NCBI GenBank assembly: GCA_039707655.1
Contig: CM077666.1
Span: 284,693,166-284,757,165 of the forward strand
DNA from: Elymus sibiricus
Taxonomy: Eukaryota; Streptophyta; Magnoliopsida; Poales; Poaceae
Length of the DNA stretch: 64,000 bases
Direction of reading: 5' to 3'
Shown in pieces: positions 56,367-64,000 of this stretch; the first letter of the stretch is position 1; each line of letters starts with the position of its first letter. The notes below the pieces were generated by a model. That model did no database searches, had not been told where the DNA came from, and saw only the letters and a program-made list of their open reading frames with translations. The position numbers were made by a program, and so were the translations under genes.

Positions 56367-57910
56367 TGATACGTCTCCAACGTATCTATATTTTTGATTG
56401 TTCCATGCTATTATAGTATCAATCTTGGATGTTTTTATATGCAATTATATATCTTTTTTGGGACTAACCTATTAACCCAGTGCCCAGTGCCAGTTGCTGT
56501 TTTCTGGTTGTTTTTGGCTTTTCAGAGAAACAGTACCAAATGAAGTCCAAATGCCATGAAACTTTTTGGAGATTTTTTCTGGACAAAAGAAACCTTGGAA
56601 GCTTCGGGAGGAGGCCAGAAGCCTCACGGAGGCTTCACAAGGCAACAGGGCGCGCCCCAGGGGGCGCGCGCCGTGTTGCCTTGTGGGGCCCATGTGACTT
56701 CGTTTGACCTAATTCCACTTCTATAAATTCACAAATATTGGGAAACCCCCAGAGAGCCAAAAGAAATAACCTTTACGCTGCCGCAAGCCTCTGTTCTTTC
56801 GTGATCCCATCTGGAGGCCTTTTCCGGTACTCTGCCGGAGGGGGAATCGATCACGGAGGGCTTCTACATCAACCTTGCTACCCTACCGATGATGTGTGAG
56901 TAGTTTACCACAGACCTACGGGTCCATACCTAGTAGCTAGATGGCTTCTTCTCTCTCTTTGATCTTCAATACAATGTTCTCCTTGATGTTCTTGGAGTTC
57001 TATCCGATGTAATCTTCTTTTGCGGTGTGTTTGTTGGGATCCGATGAATTGTGAGTTTATGATCAGATTATTCATGAGAAATATTTGAGTCTTCTCTGAA
57101 CTCTTTTATGCATGATTGTTATAGCTTTGTATTTCTCTCCAATCTATCGGTTTAGTTTGGCCTACTAGATTGATTTATCTTGCAATGGGAGAGGTGCTTT
57201 GTGATGGGTTCAATCTTGCGGTGCTCAATCCCAGTGACAGAAGGGGACATGACACGTATTTGTATTGTTGCCATTAAGGATAAAAAGATGGGGTTTATTC
57301 ATATTGCTTGAATTTGCTTCTCTACATCATGTCATCTTGCTTAAGGCGTTACTCTGTTTCATACTTAATACCCTAGATGCATGCTGGATAGCGGTCGATG
57401 GGTGGAGTAATAGTAGTAGATGCAGGCAGGAGTCGGTCTACTTGTCTCGTATGTGATGCCTATATAAATGATCATTGCCATGAATCCGTTATAATTATTT
57501 GATATTCTGTCAATTGCCCAACAGTAATTTGTGTACCCACCGTATGTTTCTATGCTCAAGAGAGAAGCCTCTAGTGAAAACTATGGCCCCAGGGTATATC
57601 TTTATCATATAAAAAACCTAAAAATACCTTACTGCAATTTATTTACTTTTATTTTAATTAGTATTTTTTTATCTATTTACCTCGATAAGATTTAATCCTT
57701 GCAAGTAACCGCTAAGAGGATTGACAACCCTCTTATTTGCGTTGGGTGCAAGTGTTTGCTCTTGTGTGTGCAGGTGCGCGTAACGGAATTTTGCTTGGTT
57801 CTTCTACTAGATTGATAACCTTGGTTCTTAACTGAGGGAAATACTTATCTCTACTGTACTGCATCATCCTCTCCTCTTCGGGGAAATACCAACGCAGACT
57901 ACAAGTAGCA
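56367..57910 (+). repeat. 3' LTR of element E (1,544 bp)
   Basis: Colinear with the 5' LTR. Inverted repeat 56639-56682, TATA box 56721-56728, terminal AAGTAGCA at 57910, then TSD ACCAC. Confidence 0.93.
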
Positions 57911-57915
57911 ACCAC

Positions 57916-59154
57916 TCTGGGCCTTTAGGATCCTGTGTTCTTTTACCACTGCGGGTCAAAATTTCATTAGTAGAAACAGGGTTATCTTTATCTAATTGAG
58001 CAAGAATCAAAGATTGAGTTTCGGAAATTTGTGAACATTGGGTTTCTATCATGCGAGAATGTTTATCGAGATTCTTTACCGCTTGACTTAACCCTTCTAC
58101 CTCTCGGGAAAGGTAAGTTATAACCTTCTCATTATGGTAGATGCACCTTCGGAAATATCTGTTGAAGTTGTCTTGATGGAACTTGAATTTATTCATTCTC
58201 TCTTGAAGTTCATTCTCCTGACGATAGATACTAAATATATCTACTTTTTCATTAATAACTTGTTCAATAGGCTTACCTTTCTCTTGAGTAACCTTTTTGA
58301 ATTCTTCCATGTCTTCAATATGATATATTTTTCCTGCAGGCTTGATTGGCTCCTCGATATTCCACTATTCATGTGCAGACACAATTTTCTCTATAAGTTC
58401 TTTCCCTTCTTCAAGAGTTAAAGTCATAAAAAATCGTCCTCCTGCACTTAAATCAAGAATAGATTTTGATTCCTCGCTAATTCCATGATAAAACATATGA
58501 AGTATAACATATTCAGCATAACCATGGTTAGGACATAAGTTCAAGAATTTATAATATCGCTCCCAAGCTTTATATAAACTTTCATTATCTTCCTGGACAA
58601 ATAGGGCGAGGTTTCTTCTCAATTTAGTAATCTTTGAGCTTGGAAGGAATTTAGCCATGAATTTTTCAGCACACATGAGCCAGCTGGTTATACTTCCTTG
58701 AGGCAATCGATTGTACCATTTCTCAACTTCTTCCTTTAAAGAAAACTTGAAGAGTCTTAATTATACAAATTCTCTTGACACATCCTTCAGTTTAAAAGTT
58801 CCACATAGAGTATCAAAAAACATGAGATGTGCTTGAGGGTCTTCTTCTTCAGTTCCTGCAAAGGCATGCTTTCTAACTTCTGCAATAAGATCACAGTCAA
58901 TCGAACACTCTTTAGCATAATTGGTAGGATATAGGAGATCTCAAAGTTAACACTGGAGCACAATGATCTCTTATAGTCTTCTTTGGCTTCGGAGTAATCG
59001 CCATCTGTTCAAACAAAGTATTAAGCTCAACTGTTTCACTATTTTTGTATTTTTCTAATGATGAAGCTTGTTGCTCCTGAGGAAAACGAGCAATATAATC
59101 TGGTAAATACGTTTTTCCCGAACGAGTAGACACCCTGTGACTTACAGGAAGCAT
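57916..59154 (-). pseudogene. Element D gag, fragment 4 (N-terminal and core part)
   Basis: Minus strand: the N-terminal MLPVSHRVSTRSGKTYLPDY (59154), a broken stretch (58740-58911), then the Gag core (PQGSITSWLMCAEKFMAKFL, NESLYKAWERYYKFLNLCPN, MFYHGISEESKSILDLSAGG). A TAG at 58365-58367 follows, then the coiled-coil-like part (EEFKKVTQEKG, ENELQERMNKFKFHQDNFNR) to TRSGKRTQDPKGPEW, where element E interrupts it. The core is Athila-like. With at least two stops and the protease stop, D gag is dead. Confidence 0.78.
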
Positions 59155-59215
59155 CTACAATAACAACTCCTGCAAAAACAGTTACGAAACAAATACTCTG
59201 CGCTTAGCTCCCCGG

Positions 59216-59233
59216 CAATGGCGCCAGAAAATG
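59216..59233 (-). other. Primer-binding site, tRNA-Asp type (element D)
   Basis: The plus strand CCCCGGCAATGGCGCCA (59209-59225 region) has one change from the tRNA-Asp end and lies about a dozen bases from the inner LTR end at 59237. Coordinates are approximate by a few bases. Confidence 0.7.
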
Positions 59234-59236
59234 CTT

Positions 59237-60690
59237 TGATGCCTGCAAGCCAAATGGGTTAGTGTAGCACTTTCGCAGAATTATCCCAATGAGTAATCGT
59301 CCCAACGAAGAGCGGAGGAGAGTATTTATAGTGGCGCTTCTGTCACACACAAGGTGTCACAGTTCTTGTGTGAAGTAACTGCTGGTGCTTCTGCAAATGT
59401 TGTTACTGTCCTGGATCACGGATAAACCAGTTCGACAAATATAAAGAGAGTTGAAAGTAAAAGCTATGAAAATTATTAAAAGCAAATAACATGAGTAAGG
59501 CAATAAGTTGTGTTTCCTGCAATGAAGAGATTAGGCGCAGAGAGATTTCGGTTCATGGTAAGAATGTATCAAGTGTGCCAGTGCGACGGTAATACCAGTT
59601 ACCTTTTATTGTGCTCATAGCATTTGATATATGTGTTCTGTAGGTGGATCACCCTAATGTTATGAAACTCCTCCACAAGGGATTATATTTCATTCTATGG
59701 TCCTGCTTCTCCGTTGCCACAGAGTGGTCGTTTCCGCAATTAAGGTCCTTGAACCGGAACCAAGCATTAAGTTCAATGGATCACCGTTATCTCATATTGT
59801 CTTTGGTCCTCATAGATATCTCCACCTGTCACGTCAGAGGTCACAGATTCCCTAAACAATATGTGTTACCTGTGTAGGTCTTGAGATCATGTTGCCTGGG
59901 CCCTTAAATTGGACAACATGCATAGAGTTCACCACAGTATAACAACATACTAGATAGATCATACTACTACGAATGCAAATGACGACATATAGGATAGGCA
60001 TAGATGAATCTTACCATTCACCTACATCTCCCATGCCTAGGGGGAATTACTCACACATCATAAGAGGGGAATCGATCATAACAGAGATAAAACCCATGAA
60101 AACCATATCAATAATACCGGAGAAATCCACAATAAGATGAAATGGATAATTCAAATAGTTTTGATCTCCAGATGAGATGAAGTAGAGTTACAATACTTGT
60201 TCTCCCAAATTGGAATTCCTCTTACAATAGTGAAAGGGGTGGTGATGATGATGGAGATGAAAGGACCAAAACTAAGGAGATCTTCGATGGTTCCTCAGAT
60301 CCTCCCTTCTCCTCTTTTGGATGGTGTGGTGGCGGCTAGGGTTCTCTTCTCCCCCCGAGCCCTTCACGAAAGTGGCTTGTATAGACGTGGTGGAGCTGAT
60401 GGTAGTCCATACGACCGCTCATACGAGCGCTTGCGGTCGTATGGAACGCCGTCTTTTGCTCTACTACGCCTGATGACTTTGGTCTCTTCATGGAAGTTTC
60501 TCCATTTGGCTTGATTTGTAGCAATCCCTCTTGGTTTCCTTCTATATTTGATATTTCCTACCAAACATTGAGAAAATGGATTTTCTTCTCTTTAGAGGGA
60601 TTAGCGTTAGAAATATCCAAAGAGTAATTAAAATTCTGATGAAACCAAGCAAGAATCACTAGGAAAACATCACAAGTTCTCGACCCATCA
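59237..60690 (-). repeat. Probable 5' LTR of element D (1,454 bp)
   Basis: Plus strand from TGATGCCTGCAAG (59237) to TCGACCCATCA (60690), giving TGATG...CATCA ends. A TATA box (CTATAAATACT, minus) lies at about 59331-59341. Its inner edge abuts the primer site. No second copy is in the window, so the outer end is inferred from the terminal motif only. Confidence 0.6.
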
Positions 60691-62552
60691 ATGATCAAGG
60701 TGTAACTTGCCTGGTAAGTTTGATGACGATCGCCGCACTCACAACTTTGATAATTCTACTCGTCATGCTCCGAGTAATCCATCGTAAACAAAAGAATCCA
60801 AATAAACAACCATGCCATAAATAAGAACCAAAAGAATAAAAAATCGATTACGACAAGGTTAAGCACAACAAGATAACTAGGCTTAATATATAACATAAGG
60901 TTCGTATAGTGCTAGAAGGTGATATGTGAAGGAATCAACTCACGAGAGTTAATAGATGTTGGATATAAAAAAAAGAGTTAATAGAGGTTGAAATATTGCT
61001 ATACAAGCTTATTTTTGAGATAGTATTGAAAGGTGCCAAAAGTATATGGAAAACAACATAAATTTTGTTTGAATGATCGCATATGACATAAGAATTCATT
61101 TGCAAAAAGAATTCATTGAATAGGAGCACCACAACTCAAGTAATAGTAAAATCAAGTTTGAATTGAACTTGAATTTCAAAAAATGTCTAAAGCATTTGAA
61201 TTTGGGGTATACTTAACATGAACAACAGTATATTATACAGGTGTTCATAGGCAAAAGGAATCAATTGAAAAGGTGATACAGATTGCAAGATATGGTCAAA
61301 AGAAGATATGAATTCAAATTTGAGAAGTTCAAAAGTGGAAACCGATGCTACTGGATAGTCAAGATCAATATGAACATCTAGGAAAAAAGAATCACTAGAT
61401 TTGGATTAACGAATCAAAAGATATATGCAATTCAATATGGCATTGAATCTGCCTAAAAACGCTACCATGGCACAGAAAAACAACTGGTGTGTTTGACACT
61501 TTTTGAATAATATAAGAATATTGCTATGACCAAAATAATATGTTGGGAAAATAAAATTAATGGTATAATTGGAAAGAGGGCTTCGATAAGAAACCAACAC
61601 AGCTGGATTCGTCGAAAACGGGGCTACCGTTGAAAAGTTGTGATGGATTGAAGATATATGGGCCTATTTGTAAAATTACAGAAGCTATTTCGGCTGAAAA
61701 TAAATAAAAAGAATTTATGTGCCACATGGCAGCACGACATTTGCCGGTGCCAGTTCAGGTTAGATTAAATAGGAGCCGCAGATCTTAAGTGGTGATGAAC
61801 GGCTGGAGATAAGCCACGTAGGCTAGGGTTACGACTCACTGGAATAGAACGTCGGAGACAATGAGCACGGTGGTGGCGCAGCTCTGATCGAAACTGGTGT
61901 ATGCTGTAGTGATCCTCAGGAGAGGGGGGAGCATCGGACGGGGCGCAGGAGATGACGACGAACAAGGCGAATCCTTCGGAAGCACCGATTGGGTCCTGTG
62001 GACACGACATGGTGTGGCTGGAGAAAGAAGTTTCGAGGCGAAGTCGTAGCACTCGACTCAGGGTGTTTCTGAGAAAAATAAGAGGTAAGAGGGACATATG
62101 GTAACATGGAGAATCTCACAGAGAGAAAAAGGAGGCTCGAAACCTTTTGGCATTGCCGGAATCGGTCGTTGCAGCAGCTGGGTAGCTTTAGGATACGTTT
62201 TATTTTTATTTTCTGCTTTTGAAAGTGAATATGATTTGCAAACCAATTCATTACAATTTTGAGAAATATACAAAATTTCACACAAATCTAAAATATTATT
62301 TTAGAGCCCAGGAACATTTTGTGACCTCAAATGCAACTTTTTTATACATATTTTTTTACATAAAACCATTTTGGCCAATAATAATAATTCCATAAATTAT
62401 TTTAGGATTAATTAAATGTCCAAAATGTTTATTATTTTTCTTACAACTCCAAATAAATATTCAATCCATTTCCCAATTATTTTATAATTGAAGAAGTCAT
62501 ACTATCTTCTCTCATTTCATTTTATTTTTGAGTTGGGATTGTATTAAATATC
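60691..62552. other. Unassigned repeat-derived tract hosting element D
   Basis: AT-rich, with an LTR-promoter-like segment on the minus strand near 61750-61830 (CTATTTAATC, then a leader). A region at 61860-62170 has short frames only. I suspect an old LTR retrotransposon piece read on the minus strand. No ends, TSD or protein motif can be fixed. Confidence 0.35.
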
Positions 62553-64000
62553 TGTTGGAAATATGCCCTAGAGGCAATAATATTGTATTATTATATTTCC
62601 ATTTTCATAATTAAGAGTTTATATTTCATGCTATAACTGCTATGATTCTGGAATATGCGATTCAGTGGAAAACTCATATGCACGTGTAGAATGATAAATG
62701 GTAAAAGAATAGGTTCCTAGTTTCGCCTCTAAGAGTGGCTCAAGTGTTGTTGGTGATCATGTTTTCTAGATCTTAGGATATCATTAAGTGTAATGATAGT
62801 CCTAAAGCAACATTGAGAGTATGACGTTAGAAGAACGATCATATTGAATCGACCCAAAACTTGTTTGTTATGCATTGAGATAATATCATCTGAAATCAAT
62901 TGTTATAACACAGAGTGTGTTAGCATGTGTTTTAGTTCCTCGGACCATGAGAGTATCGTGGTCACTTCCTACCATACGATGGACTTTGGGGTTGCTCAAA
63001 CACCATCTGTAACTAGGTGATTATAACAACAACTTACAAGTTCATCGGAAAGTTTGACAAGGGACTAGATAGCTCGAGAGTGGAATTTGCTCCTCCGACG
63101 ATGGAGAAATATTCTTAGGGCCCTCTCGGTGTAACGGCATCCATCATCATCTGGCCAGACATAGGTGACTACGTCACGAGGATGCCGGAACACTTATCGA
63201 GAAAGAAGAACAAAACTGGCAACGAGATCAACGGTATAGTGAGCATGTGTATGACTTGGGAGGATACCGATGCATCCCGGGTTTTGTAAAGTATCGCAAA
63301 GCAAAGGGAACATCACATAATAACCAAAGGTTCACTCGAATGTCATTCGTGTAATCATAGGGCTCGATATGGTGTAGGGGAACGCGACAGAAAACAAAAA
63401 AATTCGGTACAGCGAGCACGCCCAGGACCACTATGGAGACTGCATACAGGGTTTGATCTGATCATTACCGACTCGTAGCGCAGCGGAAGTAGAGTCGATG
63501 TAGATCATCGGTGCAGATCCCCGCAGCTAGGATTTACAACCTCCCAACTGTGAGGATGTACTCCCTGGTCGGACAGCCCTTCGGGAGGCGGTCGGACAGT
63601 CCCTCGGACGATGTCACGGACAGCCCTTCGGGAGGACCCTCGAAACTCGAACGGTAACTCGGACAGCCCTTCGGGAGGACCCTCGAATAGCCCCTTGGGC
63701 AAAAGATCGAAACTACGACCTCTCTACAGAGTTGCACACATACGGTGTCAGCTATCCGGCAGGGCTTCGCCGTCCAGAACTAGTTCCTGCCGGAACCCAG
63801 ACAGCCTTTCGGCTCTACAAAACTATTTCGTGGGAGGGAGAGAGAGAGCCAGACAAAGCATGGCATGTGTATGAGAGCAAGGGATGAGTGTGGAGAGCAC
63901 CTCTCCACCTCTATTTATAGGAAAGCCAAGGGGTAGGATTGGCACAAAAAAATACCAAAGTACCCCCACTTTATGTCACACATAAAGGGAAGATAAGGCA
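62553..64000 (+). repeat. Copia LTR (Angela/WIS/BARE-like terminus), cut by the window edge
   Basis: Begins TGTTGGAAATATGCCC, the same start as the reverse complement of the solo LTR at 48539-50297, but diverges soon after, so it is another subfamily. It contains a ~30 bp minisatellite (CGGACAGCCCTTCGGGAGG; 63570-63690). A TATA-like CTATTTATAGG occurs near 63911. The preceding bases AATATC (62547-62552) include the expected TSD, with its partner outside. Confidence 0.75.

Larger units (their letters stand above)
47961..57910 (+). mobile_element. Element E: complete non-autonomous Athila-type LTR retrotransposon with a nested solo LTR
   Basis: 5' LTR 47961-51274 (1,550 bp without the nested insertion), tRNA-Asp-type primer site 51286-51303, gag 51481-52944, protease remnant to 53584, long non-coding interior, polypurine-like motif 56352-56366, 3' LTR 56367-57910, and a perfect TSD ACCAC (47956-47960 and 57911-57915). 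By eye the LTRs differ at a bit over 2% of positions. No reverse transcriptase or integrase is present, so it depends on a partner element. Confidence 0.93.

Noticed and set aside
61765..62285. Minus-strand frames of 110-120 residues
   Set aside because: No motif and mixed composition. They lie in an LTR-promoter-like tract, so not supported as genes.

Overview
This window is intergenic DNA from a large, repeat-rich grass genome. It is almost certainly Triticeae (wheat, Aegilops, rye or barley group). The basis is the terminal sequence of Angela/WIS/BARE-type Copia LTRs (TGTTGGAAATATGCCC), Athila-lineage Gypsy elements whose LTRs begin TGATACGTCTCC, a Tekay-like chromovirus with 4.1-4.2 kb LTRs, and grass-type codon use in the few gene-like stretches. 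No prokaryotic or organellar features are present. About 85% of the sequence can be assigned to transposable elements, and most boundaries can be fixed to the base because target-site duplications (TSDs) are visible.

Left block (1-19.6 kb) is a nest inside a Mutator-like (MULE) transposase pseudogene (17327-19575). A Tekay-like Gypsy chromovirus (element C, minus strand, 5' LTR 13140-17326) sits in the MULE. The 3' LTR of C was hit by an LTR of family B (fragment 5358-6178). That fragment was hit by a second, oppositely oriented B LTR (4557-5357), and that one by an Athila-type element A (5' LTR 3145-4556, intact gag-protease frame 322-3075). The left halves of all these elements lie outside the window.

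Middle block (19.6-32.7 kb) contains a solo Gypsy LTR F (20779-23619, TSD CGAGT) carrying a 1 kb TIR element with GC-rich minisatellites. It also holds a GRF-zinc-finger/coiled-coil gene broken by a 1-base frameshift (23840-24726), a 3 kb TIR-like element with several degenerate arrays, a ~115 bp-period array rich in GATAACTT, a MITE flanked by (TA)n, and a small unrecognised gene-like frame on the minus strand (31731-32152). That frame has a TATA box and tandem upstream repeats and is the best candidate for a non-transposon gene here.

Right block (32.7-64 kb) starts with a complete non-autonomous element B (32750-40913, TSD GCGCC) with a 567-residue acidic reading frame that is not a recognisable Gag. 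Next comes a degenerate Athila-like element D (about 40.9-60.7 kb, minus strand). Within about 96 bp of its own coding sequence, D has been struck three times: by solo LTR E1 (TSD CCTGT), by solo LTR C2 (TSD CTTTG) and by the complete element E (47961-57910, TSD ACCAC). E itself carries an Angela-type solo LTR (TSD GCTAG). An unassigned repeat-derived tract and the start of another Copia LTR (62553 on) end the window.

A, B and E are gag-only or non-gag elements without pol, so they would depend on enzymes from other elements. Two shared non-coding features stand out. One is an inverted repeat just upstream of the TATA box in every A, B and E LTR. The other is an internal module in B and E that repeats the 3' polypurine motif and carries a hairpin.
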